From the NCBI GenBank assembly GCA_910575035.1, contig CAJTDL010000022.1:21290-85289 (forward strand): a stretch of 64,000 bases of DNA, read 5' to 3'. The DNA comes from Lachnospiraceae bacterium. GTDB lineage: Bacteria > Bacillota > Clostridia > Lachnospirales > Lachnospiraceae. The position numbers and the translations under genes are program-made. Below the pieces are notes generated by a model. The model was not told where the DNA came from and did not search any database. It was given only the letters and a program-made list of their open reading frames with translations. Below are positions 54,254 through 62,486 of this stretch, piece by piece (the first letter of the stretch is position 1; each line of letters starts with the position of its first letter).

Positions 54254-54889
54254 ATGAAGACAATTATACCAAGTGTAGAAATATTAGATCAGATTAATGG
54301 AGAAGATATTATAAAATCCATAGAACGTTATGGAAGAGTGTGCTATAAGAGTGAGGGCAGAATTACAGCAGATTCTGCTCGAAAATTTATTACAAACATT
54401 ATAGCAAGTGGTCATGAGTCTGTAATTGAGCATGAGAAAATATCTGTTCGCATAATTTGTGACCGAGGTGTTTCTCATGAAATTGTTCGGCATCGTATTG
54501 CCAGTTATAGTCAGGAAAGTACAAGGTATTGTAATTATAGTAAAGATAAATTTGCAAATGAATTAACTTTTATTAAACCGTGTTTTTGGGAAGAGAATTC
54601 CGAACAATATCAAACATGGAAAAAAATTATGTGTGAGATAGAAAAAACTTATTTGCAATTAATAAAAGAAGGTGCAGCACCGCAAGAGGCAAGAAGTGTG
54701 CTTCCGAATAGCTTAAAAACAGAAATTGTAGTTACGATGAATTTGAGAGAATGGAGGCATTTTTTTCAGCTACGGACATCTAAAAGGGCACATCCTCAAA
54801 TGAGAGAGATAGCTGTGCCTCTACTCAAGGAATTTCAAACCCTGATACCTATTGTTTTTGATGATATTATAGTTGAAGATTTAAATTAA
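54254..54889 (+). CDS. thyX: Flavin-dependent thymidylate synthase-like protein (ThyX)
   Basis: A 211-residue ThyX-fold protein, which makes dTMP from dUMP with methylene-tetrahydrofolate and FAD. The RHRX7S signature is present (RHRIASYSQES, R79 to S89). SGHESVIEHEKISVRI and NLREWRHFFQLRTSKRAHPQ match the FAD- and dUMP-binding parts. TTAAGGAGATATATT precedes the ATG. It is the first gene of the AT-rich island and ends two bases before the methyltransferase gene. In this company it may supply or modify a nucleotide for the system rather than serve general dTMP synthesis (inference). Confidence 0.88.
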   Translation: MKTIIPSVEILDQINGEDIIKSIERYGRVCYKSEGRITADSARKFITNIIASGHESVIEHEKISVRIICDRGVSHEIVRHRIASYSQESTRYCNYSKDKFANELTFIKPCFWEENSEQYQTWKKIMCEIEKTYLQLIKEGAAPQEARSVLPNSLKTEIVVTMNLREWRHFFQLRTSKRAHPQMREIAVPLLKEFQTLIPIVFDDIIVEDLN

Positions 54890-54891
54890 TT

Positions 54892-56004
54892 GTGAGCAAG
54901 ATGAAAAAGTATGCATTTTATACACCGATACAGGTTGCGGAACTCCTTATTGAAATGATGGACTGTACGGACTGTCAAAATATTATAGATATTTGCTGTG
55001 GCTCTTGGAATTTGTTGCGTTCAGCTAAGAAATATTTTCCTAATGCACATATTACAGGTGTAGATGTGGATGGTGAGGTTGAAAGATTTAAATTAGAGAA
55101 TGCTGATTTTTATAAGGGTGATGGAAGAGATTTTGCGCTTGATTGTATAAATGAAAGCCAAAAATATGATTTAGTCTTGTCAAATCCGCCTTTTGGGTAT
55201 TTAGAGGAAGAGATGCGTTTATATGCCTATAGTAATGATAGCAGGATTGACAAGAAGTTAATAAATAAGAGATATGAGAATGAGATGATTCAGGCAAATT
55301 TGCTATTGGCAAAACAAGGGGGATCGCTATTATTTATTTTACCTTCAACTTTTATTGAGGGTATTTCTAATAAAAAAATCAGGAAGGTACTAGGAAAGCA
55401 ATATAATATTTGTTCACTGTTTCAACTGCCAAAGGATATCTTTGGAACGGGTGGAATAAGTACTTGGGCAATGTATTTAAAAAATACTCAACCTGATAAC
55501 AGATGTGTACATGTGTATCGGATTGAGCATGCTGAAAATGGTTATATACGAAAAGAAATTAAAGCAGTAAGTAGAAAGTATATAAAAAATGGTAATTGGT
55601 TAGGAGCTAATGAAGAACATAAAAAAAATAGTTTAAATATTTACAGAGGAAACCTTCATAGTAAAGAATTCTCTGATGATGGAAATAGAGTGTTGCATTG
55701 TGGGGTATGTGAATCAGGGAAGGAATGGAAACCATCTGTACGTTTTTGTCACACTAATGTTGGTAAAAAAGCAAAACAAGGTGACATTATTATTAATCGA
55801 ATAGGAAAAAGTGCAGGATATTGGTGTGTTAATGAAGAAGAAGAAATTTTAGTATCAGATTGTATTATTGTTATAAAAAGTGAAGGAGAGAGCTTGATTA
55901 AAAACTTGGTAGAACAAAGTGACCATCACAGGCTTAGAATTCCTATATATGGAACAACCACTCAGTATATAACGGTAGAGGATATTAAAAAATTAGATTT
56001 GTAG
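54892..56004 (+). CDS. DNA N6-adenine methyltransferase-like protein with TRD-like C-terminus
   Basis: A 370-residue class I methyltransferase-like protein. S-adenosylmethionine motif IIDICCGSWNLLRSAKKYFP (about 22-45), catalytic LSNPPFGYLEEEM (NPPF) and LLFILPSTF match HsdM/type I-IIG N6-methylases, but the N-terminal helical domain of HsdM is missing. The C-terminal 120 residues (KQGDIIINRIGKSAGYWCVN, SDCIIVIKSEGESLI, GTTTQYITVEDIKKLDL) look like half of a type I specificity subunit target-recognition domain. GTG 54892 or ATG 54901 is the start. No restriction nuclease is next to it. Confidence 0.75.
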   Translation: MSKMKKYAFYTPIQVAELLIEMMDCTDCQNIIDICCGSWNLLRSAKKYFPNAHITGVDVDGEVERFKLENADFYKGDGRDFALDCINESQKYDLVLSNPPFGYLEEEMRLYAYSNDSRIDKKLINKRYENEMIQANLLLAKQGGSLLFILPSTFIEGISNKKIRKVLGKQYNICSLFQLPKDIFGTGGISTWAMYLKNTQPDNRCVHVYRIEHAENGYIRKEIKAVSRKYIKNGNWLGANEEHKKNSLNIYRGNLHSKEFSDDGNRVLHCGVCESGKEWKPSVRFCHTNVGKKAKQGDIIINRIGKSAGYWCVNEEEEILVSDCIIVIKSEGESLIKNLVEQSDHHRLRIPIYGTTTQYITVEDIKKLDL

Positions 56005-56955
56005 ATGGCAGATAGAGACACAAAAGCAATAGGAGAGAAAATTATGGGTAATTTACAACAATATGAGAATTATGTATCATATGATTGGTGGACTCATATT
56101 GATAGTAGGAATATTGAAGGGTGGTTACAGAATTTTGAAGATCACGATAATATTGGAAAGTTGATTCTTGATAGTATAATATTTTATAATGAAGAGCAAA
56201 TAAAATCATATACCCGTAATATAGTTAATCAATTAAAGTCAGAAGTATATGAAAGAGAAATGAGAGTGCTAAATGGAAAATATCATGATGATGATTATTT
56301 TGATGGAAAATGGGAAAAATATAAAGAAGCAATTAGAGTTATGCCAGCAGATGCCGAAGATAGAGCTGGGGGAAGTCCACATTTAGTTGCAAGGAAGTAT
56401 CGTCCTTATTTAGGAGAAGAAATAGTAGTTAAAGTCGACAGTATTCAAAAGAATATTAAGGAGGGGATAAAAGAATTTATATTTGTAGATGATTTTTCGG
56501 GAACTGGAAAACAAATGTCTGATTTTTTATCAACATTAATTGAAATAGATGGGAAAAAAGTGCCAATTGGAAAAATATCAGAGTATTTTTCGGATATTAA
56601 GGTATCGGTAGCTGTTTATGTAATACATAAGGATGCCTTAGAAAGATTAAAAGAAGAGTTTAGAACAGTAAGCATACGATATGTGGATTTATTAGATGAA
56701 CGACTAAATCTTTTGAGTTATGATTGTATTACATATCAGGGGAAAAGTAAAGATGAAATTCGGGAAATTATAGATTATTTGTCAGAGATCAAAACAAAGT
56801 TGCTTGAGGAACAACCAGATTATCAAAAATTTGCGGAATATGAATTACACATTCCGATTATATTCGAGCATGGGTGTCCAAATAATACTTTTATACCGTT
56901 TTATGCCAAAACAAAAACATGGAAGCAATTATTTAAGAGAGGTAATGAGATATGA
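56005..56955 (+). CDS. Phosphoribosyltransferase-like (PRTase-CE type) conflict-system protein
   Basis: A 316-residue protein. FIFVDDFSGTGKQMSDFL (residues 158-175) has the form of a PRPP-binding loop of type I phosphoribosyltransferases. The surroundings (SDIKVSVAVYVIHKDALERL and PIIFEHGCPNNTFIPFYA) match the PRTase-like proteins that I recall from NTPase-based conflict systems. It begins immediately after the methyltransferase stop and overlaps the ATPase start by four bases, so the three are co-translated. Whether it still transfers phosphoribose, hydrolyses PRPP or only binds a nucleotide is unknown. Confidence 0.65.
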   Translation: MADRDTKAIGEKIMGNLQQYENYVSYDWWTHIDSRNIEGWLQNFEDHDNIGKLILDSIIFYNEEQIKSYTRNIVNQLKSEVYEREMRVLNGKYHDDDYFDGKWEKYKEAIRVMPADAEDRAGGSPHLVARKYRPYLGEEIVVKVDSIQKNIKEGIKEFIFVDDFSGTGKQMSDFLSTLIEIDGKKVPIGKISEYFSDIKVSVAVYVIHKDALERLKEEFRTVSIRYVDLLDERLNLLSYDCITYQGKSKDEIREIIDYLSEIKTKLLEEQPDYQKFAEYELHIPIIFEHGCPNNTFIPFYAKTKTWKQLFKRGNEI

Positions 56956-58781
56956 GATGTCCGTTTTCAGATTATAAAGCACCGGAAATTTCCGAGGAAA
57001 ACCAAAAGTATTATTTTGTTAAACCCAAATATTTTAGTAAGTTATTAGATACACAAACAAGTTTTATATTTGGAGAGCGCGGTTCTGGGAAGACTACAAT
57101 TTTAAAGTATTTGGAAAGGGAGATGAATCAATTTCAAAGCGAGAGGTGGCTTGCGTTTTATTATAGGTTTGAAACTTCTAGCATGAGGTCTTTATACAAG
57201 GAAAGGCTTAGTGAGGAGGATAACTTCAGTGCATTTCAGCAATCACTAAGCACTATATTTTCAAAACTAATTTGTGAAAAATTAATTGGTATGAAGAAAA
57301 TTCGTAAGTTTGAAAAGGAAAAAGAGATATGTTTTTCTGTTGCAAATTTGCAATTTTTGGTAGAACCGGAGCGAGTGAATTCTTTTGAAAAACTATACGA
57401 TTTAATGGAAAAGATTCGTTTAAAAACGTTGTTTGGAATACGAAATGCAATATCGGAAATGTTAATTGATTATAATGAAATTTTAAATAAGCTGATTTGT
57501 GGTATCAGGCAGGAGCATGGTTTAGAGAATTTGGCTTTTTGTGTGCTTTTAGATGAATATGAAAATTTGTTACCTATTCAACAAAGGGTTATTAATTCGA
57601 TGGTTAAGGCATCCTCTGATCAAATTTGCTATAAAATATGTTTACGTCCGCAGGGATTTTGGACAAGGCAGACGATGGCAGAACATGAGCATCTTATGCA
57701 AGATGAAGATTATTTGAAAATTAACTATGTCGAAGATATCATGGGATCAGATGTCGAAATTCAAGAAATGGTTAGAAGTGTATGCGGTAAACGGTTACAA
57801 TTGTTTTTTAAAAGTGAATGTTTAGTTTTTCGTAATGAAGATATTGATATTGACAATTATTTGGAATATGAAACACTAACAGAAGAAATAAATAAAATAC
57901 CAAATTTACAGGATTACCGAGAACATCTTACGAAGAACATAAAAGAAAAGGCTTATATAGTAGATGAAAAAAAATTAGATAATATACAAGATATAATAGA
58001 CTTGCAAATTGTTGCTATAGCACTTGAAAAAGGTTATGAGTTTGGAGAGATTTATAATTCTGTTATTAATAAGACCGCTCAATATCATAATTGGATTCAT
58101 AATTATGAAGTGAATGCGGCATATATTATTTTTGATGAATGTAAAATTAAAAAGAAATTTTCAGGATTGAATATAATGCTTAGACTTGTAAATTACAATA
58201 TGAGAAGTATATTACTAGTTTTACATTATGCATTTGAGGGATATGATTTTGGAAGCTCAAAAAGGCTGAAGATTACTATTGATAAACAAAATCAAGCTAT
58301 AGAAAAAGTGGCAAAAAATTCTTTTAATCAAATAGAATATATACCAGTTCATGGGGCTGAAGTGAAAAATTTAACTAATGCGCTTGGAAATCTTTTTAGA
58401 GAATATATAAAGGATAAGCAGGCAAAGAAATTTGAGACAAATAATTTTGCAATAAGTGTTTCTGGTAATATTAATGAAGAACAGCAAATATGGATGGCTG
58501 AAACGTTGAAGGATGCTGTTATGTGGGGGATTCTATTGGAAACTGATGCCAATAAAACTAAAAATCATTCTAATTATACTTATCACAATAAAGATTATAT
58601 CTTACATCCTATTTATGCGGTTTATTTTAAAATTTCATATAGAACAAAACAAAAAACTTATTTAAATGATGATGTGGTAATAAGTATGCTTAAACCTTTA
58701 CCAGATGAACAAATCAGAAAACTTGTGAGAAATAATAATAAGGAAATCCCAGGACAGATGACATTAATGAATTTGGTGTGA
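56952..58781 (+). CDS. ORC/CDC6-like P-loop ATPase
   Basis: A 609-residue STAND/ORC-type ATPase. Walker A FGERGSGKTT (about 40-49) and Walker B FCVLLDEYENLL (D201-E202) are intact. The middle (about 250-450) is helical and lacks a recognisable effector. The C-terminus is Lys/Asn-rich. It resembles ORC-CDC6-like ATPases that pair with PRTase-like proteins in conflict systems. It overlaps the PRTase-like gene by ATGA and is itself overlapped by the next gene. It probably senses an invader or oligomerises to control the partner enzymes (inference). Confidence 0.7.
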   Translation: MRCPFSDYKAPEISEENQKYYFVKPKYFSKLLDTQTSFIFGERGSGKTTILKYLEREMNQFQSERWLAFYYRFETSSMRSLYKERLSEEDNFSAFQQSLSTIFSKLICEKLIGMKKIRKFEKEKEICFSVANLQFLVEPERVNSFEKLYDLMEKIRLKTLFGIRNAISEMLIDYNEILNKLICGIRQEHGLENLAFCVLLDEYENLLPIQQRVINSMVKASSDQICYKICLRPQGFWTRQTMAEHEHLMQDEDYLKINYVEDIMGSDVEIQEMVRSVCGKRLQLFFKSECLVFRNEDIDIDNYLEYETLTEEINKIPNLQDYREHLTKNIKEKAYIVDEKKLDNIQDIIDLQIVAIALEKGYEFGEIYNSVINKTAQYHNWIHNYEVNAAYIIFDECKIKKKFSGLNIMLRLVNYNMRSILLVLHYAFEGYDFGSSKRLKITIDKQNQAIEKVAKNSFNQIEYIPVHGAEVKNLTNALGNLFREYIKDKQAKKFETNNFAISVSGNINEEQQIWMAETLKDAVMWGILLETDANKTKNHSNYTYHNKDYILHPIYAVYFKISYRTKQKTYLNDDVVISMLKPLPDEQIRKLVRNNNKEIPGQMTLMNLV

Positions 58782-58795
58782 AAAGGGGAAAACAG

Positions 58796-59818
58796 ATGCA
58801 GGAATTAGGGTTATATAATAGAATGTGTAGTTTGGATATTTTATCCCCAATTATAGAGAAACAGGATACGCTCTTTATTTACGGAAAAACTTCTTGGAAG
58901 AAAAAAAATAAATCACAAAAAAGCAGAGGCGATATTTGCAAAGAGGTTTTACGACCAAAACAAAGCATTCAATTGGAATATTTGTGTGAAGGTGTTAATA
59001 GTCAAAAATTGATTGATGACGCGTTTAAAGTATGGTATAGTGATGGTACGTCTTATAAATACGATTCTTTGGACGATGTTGAAATTAAAAACTTTCTAGC
59101 GAAACTAAATAAAGTATATAAGTGTTTGGTTGTAGATATAACTCTTATTAATATTAGACTGTTGGGTGCTTTTTTTGCAATGATTTCAGAATTTGAATGG
59201 GATGGAGTATACTGTTGTTATACAGAGCCAGGAGAATACATACAAAAGAAAGAAGAGAACGAACGGAAGTTTGATTTGAAGACAGTAACATTAGGATTTG
59301 ATGAAGTTCCAAATTTGCAGACGATGTGGGATGGACTAGGGGAATGTGAGTGGATTATATTTATGGGATTTGAGGGGGCTAGGTTACAGCTGCTTCAGGT
59401 GGAGGCAGAGCCAGGGAGAAAGTATACTGTACCAGTGGCATTAATTCCGGCGATGCATGCTGAATGGTACAATTATGTCATTGAAGCAAATATGGAGTTT
59501 ATGGAAACTATTGGAAAATTTGAGGAAATTAAATACATATCTGCGGTTAATCCATATGAGGTTTTTAATTTTTTAGAAAAAGAAAGAAATGAAAATAAAG
59601 CAAGTAATCTGAGGCTAAAGATTTCGCCAGTCGGAACAAAATTAACAGCATTGGGGAGTATTATGTATGTTATAAAGTATTCAGATGATATGTTGTTGAC
59701 TGATAATCCGATTCAAGAAGAAGAAAATTCTTTGTCTTACGGTAGGTCATATGGATATGATTTGACATATTTTTTTAAAAATGTGAAAAATGAACGATTT
59801 CAGAAGGAGGTAATATAG
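58796..59818 (+). CDS. Unknown protein of the ThyX/PRTase island
   Basis: A 340-residue soluble alpha/beta protein with no motif I recognise. Start ATG 58796 follows AAAGGGGAAAACAG (GTG 58778, overlapping the ATPase stop, is the alternative). Features: QDTLFIYGKTSWKKKN at the N-terminus, then KCLVVDITLINIRLLGAFFA, CEWIIFMGFEGARLQLLQVE, EIKYISAVNPYEVFNFLEKE. Its position directly after the ATPase suggests it is a partner or effector of it. Confidence 0.6.
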   Translation: MQELGLYNRMCSLDILSPIIEKQDTLFIYGKTSWKKKNKSQKSRGDICKEVLRPKQSIQLEYLCEGVNSQKLIDDAFKVWYSDGTSYKYDSLDDVEIKNFLAKLNKVYKCLVVDITLINIRLLGAFFAMISEFEWDGVYCCYTEPGEYIQKKEENERKFDLKTVTLGFDEVPNLQTMWDGLGECEWIIFMGFEGARLQLLQVEAEPGRKYTVPVALIPAMHAEWYNYVIEANMEFMETIGKFEEIKYISAVNPYEVFNFLEKERNENKASNLRLKISPVGTKLTALGSIMYVIKYSDDMLLTDNPIQEEENSLSYGRSYGYDLTYFFKNVKNERFQKEVI

Positions 59819-60261
59819 TGGAAATTGAAGTACTAAAGGTTTGGCTTCCAAGTATTGTTAGTATTATAACATTGCTGATAAACTTATGCTTTTATATATT
59901 TGTACAACTTAGACTGGGATATAAATATAAGGTTAAGGAACAGTTATATCGGGAATGTACAGAATTGTTTGTATTTTTAACGGACATAGTTTCAAAGGCT
60001 GATTTCAATGGTGTACCAACTAAGATCAGGGAACATAGTTTAAAAATACATTTATGTTTTGTGAGTGGAAAAGCGGATGATAAAACCTCTGAAAAATTGG
60101 AAGAAATATATCAAATGGCTAAAAATAGAAAGACCTTAAATGCTGATACAGAGATTGAAGCGTGGAATATTCAATTTAGAAAAAAGAGTAGAGAATTGCG
60201 TAAGTTATTAGGTCGTTATTGTGGGGGATTAAGAGAAAAGAAGTTTTGGATAAATCTTTAA
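59818..60261 (+). CDS. Small membrane-anchored protein of the ThyX/PRTase island
   Basis: A 147-residue protein with one N-terminal membrane helix (LPSIVSIITLLINLCFYIFV) and a positively charged helical cytoplasmic tail (KKSRELRKLLGRYCGGLREK). GTG 59818 overlaps the preceding stop by one base and has GAAGGAGGTAATAT upstream. Similar small one-helix proteins often close defence operons as membrane effectors or anchors; here that role is inference. Confidence 0.65.
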   Translation: MEIEVLKVWLPSIVSIITLLINLCFYIFVQLRLGYKYKVKEQLYRECTELFVFLTDIVSKADFNGVPTKIREHSLKIHLCFVSGKADDKTSEKLEEIYQMAKNRKTLNADTEIEAWNIQFRKKSRELRKLLGRYCGGLREKKFWINL

Positions 60262-60452
60262 TGTTTTACATATTGTAAGATATTTTTGAACACACAGAAA
60301 ATAAGAGAACTGGTTAGGAAACTTAATAAATTATTGAAAACGTAAAATATAGGGAAAATGTAAAAGAAGAGATATCAAAAAAAGTTCCAAATCACTTGAA
60401 AATACACATATTCTTTCATAAAAACCGTGAGAGAGTAAGAAATGTTGAGTTA
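60262..60452. other. AT-rich end of the island
   Basis: 191 bases without a gene, leading into a partial tuf end. Confidence 0.4.
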
Positions 60453-60587
60453 GGTCGTGTGGCTACGATTATTGAGTAATTAGTAAAAAGTTAGATTTTA
60501 TGGGGCTTTCCGAGTAATCGGGGAGCCCTTTTTGAAACTTTGCAACAGTGAAAAAGTTGTAAGTGGTGCCAAAACGGTGCCATAAAA
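60453..60587. repeat. Right copy of the tuf-end direct repeat (putative att site)
   Basis: Encodes GRVATIIE and a stop (tuf reads GRVASIIE with several different codons), then a variant terminator (60502-60533) and TGCAACAGTG...CGGTGCCATAAAA. Same length as the left copy at 53954. The codon differences mean the two copies are not a recent simple duplication; one of them came with the incoming DNA. Confidence 0.75.
60502..60533 (+). terminator. Second copy of the tuf-type terminator
   Basis: GGGGCTTTCC-gagtaat-CGGGGAGCCC and CTTTTTG. The stem is changed relative to the copy at 54003, but pairing is kept by matching changes. Confidence 0.7.
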
Positions 60588-60592
60588 AAAGA

Positions 60593-60627
60593 ACTCCGAT
60601 GAAAATGGTGCCAAGTTTCATCGGAGT
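60593..60627. terminator. Bidirectional terminator at the end of the XRE gene
   Basis: ACTCCGATGAAA pairs with TTTCATCGGAGT across an 11-base loop, with T-runs on both strands (TTATCTTTTT on plus, TTCTTTTTTT on minus). It lies 9 bases from the XRE stop at 60636. Confidence 0.75.
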
Positions 60628-60635
60628 TTATCTTT

Positions 60636-61118
60636 TTACCAACCTTTTATTTGCTTTACCTGTTCTGCCCGCTCTTTGTCCTTGTGATACTGTAACTTGA
60701 ATTGTATCGTTTCCACTACCTCTTTTCTTGCTTCATCGTCTAGTTGATAGAATGAAGTCAACAGATTATCCACATCGGGCATACTGTTTTTTCCAAATAG
60801 ATACATAAGCGGATATAGTGAATTTTTCAGATATACCTTTACTCGGTTTCCGTCAAGAGCGCCATTCAGTCCATCGGGGAGCGTAGGATAAATTTCTTCT
60901 TCAGTAATAGCACCGGAGAATGGGCTGGCGGCGCATATCTCATTCACATCAATTTCTAATTCATTTGCCAATCGCAAGGCAAAGTCAAATCGGATATTGG
61001 AATCCTTTTGAATAATAGAATATAGTGTTGTAGCACTAATTCCAGTAGCCTTTGCAATCTGACGGACATTTGTGTTCTTACTGTCAAGTATTTCTTTCAG
61101 CTTCTTTCCATCGCCCAT
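60636..61118 (-). CDS. XRE family regulator
   Basis: A 160-residue protein. The Cro/CI helix-turn-helix is at about 5-62 (KLKEILDSKNTNVRQIAKAT and ATTLYSIIQKDSNIRFDFAL), followed by an acidic C-terminal part (LTSFYQLDDEARKEVVETIQ). It is typical of repressors in conjugative or phage-like elements and is divergent from an excisionase-like gene, as in many such elements. GGAGGTCACT precedes the ATG. In the divergent spacer the motif ACGAAAxxCATAA / TACGAAATTCGTA recurs (61153, 61194, 61227, 61294), likely operator sites. Confidence 0.85.
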   Translation of the reverse strand: MGDGKKLKEILDSKNTNVRQIAKATGISATTLYSIIQKDSNIRFDFALRLANELEIDVNEICAASPFSGAITEEEIYPTLPDGLNGALDGNRVKVYLKNSLYPLMYLFGKNSMPDVDNLLTSFYQLDDEARKEVVETIQFKLQYHKDKERAEQVKQIKGW

Positions 61119-61149
61119 AGTGACCTCCTATTTTCATATGTTGAATAAA

Positions 61150-61308
61150 TACGAAAAGCATAAATTCTATTTATTATCATACCACATATACGAAAAACAT
61201 AAAAGTGAAAAATAGAAAAAATGTAAATACGAAATTCGTAAAAATATTTTTACGACGTATTGACAATACGTGGATAAGGTGCTACTATGTATGTACGAAA
61301 TTCGTACA
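61150..61308. promoter_or_regulatory. Repeated operator-like sites between the XRE and excisionase-like genes
   Basis: TACGAAAAGCATAAA (61152), TACGAAAAACATAAAA (61191), TACGAAATTCGTA (61227) and TACGAAATTCGTA (61294) share TACGAAA; the last two are perfect 13-bp palindromes about 67 bp apart. TTGACA at 61260 lies between them. Probable binding sites of the XRE protein that silence the rightward promoter. Confidence 0.65.
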
Positions 61309-61364
61309 AGAATAAAATGCAAATGGTGTAATGAATTTCCAAAAGGGGAAAGGAGGACAAACGT

Positions 61365-61559
61365 GTGGCAAACTACCGTTATATGATGAGTGCGGAAGAT
61401 ATAGCCAAAGAGTTAAATTGTTCAAAATCTCATGCCTACAATATTGTAAAAGAACTGAACAGGGAACTTGCAGGACAGGGGTATATTACAATGGCAGGAC
61501 GTATTCCAAGGGCGTTTTGGGCAAAGAAAATGTACGGTTATGAGTTACCAATAAGCTAA
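61365..61559 (+). CDS. Excisionase-like small DNA-binding protein
   Basis: A 64-residue protein with a winged-helix/MerR-like helix-turn-helix (YMMSAEDIAKELNCSKSHAY, then NIVKELNRELAGQGYITMAG). Such proteins precede the integrase gene in Tn916-like and phage-type elements. GTG 61365 follows AAAGGAGGACAAAC. The next frame is an integrase N-terminus. Confidence 0.7.
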   Translation: MANYRYMMSAEDIAKELNCSKSHAYNIVKELNRELAGQGYITMAGRIPRAFWAKKMYGYELPIS

Positions 61560-61576
61560 GGAGGGAGAGTGGCAGT

Positions 61577-62047
61577 ATGGCTTATAAGGAGAAAGACACG
61601 AAAAAGTGGTCGGCGCAATGGTTTGAAACAACGGCGAAAGGAGAGAAGAAAAAGCGGAGAAAGAGAGGATTTGAAACAAAAAGAGAAGCGTTAGAGTATG
61701 AGCGACAAAAGAAGTTAAACAGTAGCCGAAGCAATGTAATCTATCAGAATGCGGAGGACGGTCTTGCCGATACGGTAAAGCCCTGATTAGAACAGGCAGG
61801 GGCAGACTGTGAGAAAATTTCGGTCATTGATGAAAAGATAAAATCACTTTCCATGATAGATGAACGGTTGGAGCAGGCTGTTATCAAGACAGGGGAATAC
61901 AAACAGATAGAGCCGGAGTGCCGAGAGGAGGTCAGAGAAAAATTAGAACGTATGAAAAAGCTATGTGAGGAACGGAACAGTTTATATGAGAAACAGAATG
62001 AGTTAAAGGGGCAGAGGGAGAAGTTGGAGAGGGGTTTTGTGAGATAA
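61577..62047 (+). pseudogene. Integrase N-terminus joined to an unrelated tail, with in-frame TGA
   Basis: The first 55 codons are the arm-binding domain of a tyrosine recombinase (MAYKEKDTKKWSAQWFETTA, KRRKRGFETKREALEYERQK). The core-binding and catalytic domains are missing. A TGA at 61784-61786 interrupts the frame, which continues as ISVIDEKIKSLSMIDERLEQ and a Glu/Lys-rich helix to a TAA/TGA near 62047; an ATG at 61853 could start a 64-residue protein. I read this as a deletion within a mobile element. Strong AAGGAGGGAG upstream of the start. Confidence 0.7.
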
Positions 62048-62063
62048 TAGTGATATTTTTTGA

Positions 62064-62081
62064 CATGGTGCTAGCACCATG
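62064..62081. promoter_or_regulatory. Perfect 18-bp palindrome
   Basis: CATGGTGCTAGCACCATG, overlapped at its left by TTGACA (62060-62065). No gene starts within 150 bases downstream. It could be an operator or recombination site. The gap 62048-62268 contains nothing else recognisable. Confidence 0.4.
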
Positions 62082-62268
62082 TAGGCAATAGACTATTAGA
62101 CAATAAGATTCCGAATATTCTCTGAGTTATTGACCTGAGTTATTGATAGAGCGGAGATGATAAAAATGTCGAATATAATGTTTGCATTTGCGGATAATAT
62201 ATTGAATTTTGACCGTCATTGTGCTATAATTTCTTCTATGTTTTTATGATTATGCAGGAGGTTGCGCA

Positions 62269-62472
62269 ATGGCGGTTAATTATAACAGATTGTGGAAACT
62301 GTTAATTGATAAAGGCATTACGAAAACGGAAATGCGAAAAAGGGCGGGTATTAGTACAACCGTACTTGCTAAAATGGGAAAAAATGAAACCGTATCAATG
62401 GATACGTTGGCACGAATTGCCGCAGTTATGGAATGTGGGCTTGACGATATTGTAGAAATAAATGTAGAATAA
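62269..62472 (+). CDS. Small XRE-type regulator before the methyltransferase
   Basis: A 67-residue single-domain helix-turn-helix protein (MAVNYNRLWKLLIDKGITKT, MRKRAGISTTVLAKMGKNET and VSMDTLARIAAVMECGLDDI). Proteins of this size just upstream of restriction-modification genes can act as controllers, like C proteins. It ends 14 bases before the methyltransferase start. GCAGGAGGTTGCGCA precedes the ATG. Confidence 0.85.
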   Translation: MAVNYNRLWKLLIDKGITKTEMRKRAGISTTVLAKMGKNETVSMDTLARIAAVMECGLDDIVEINVE

Positions 62473-62486
62473 TACGAGGTGTAAAC

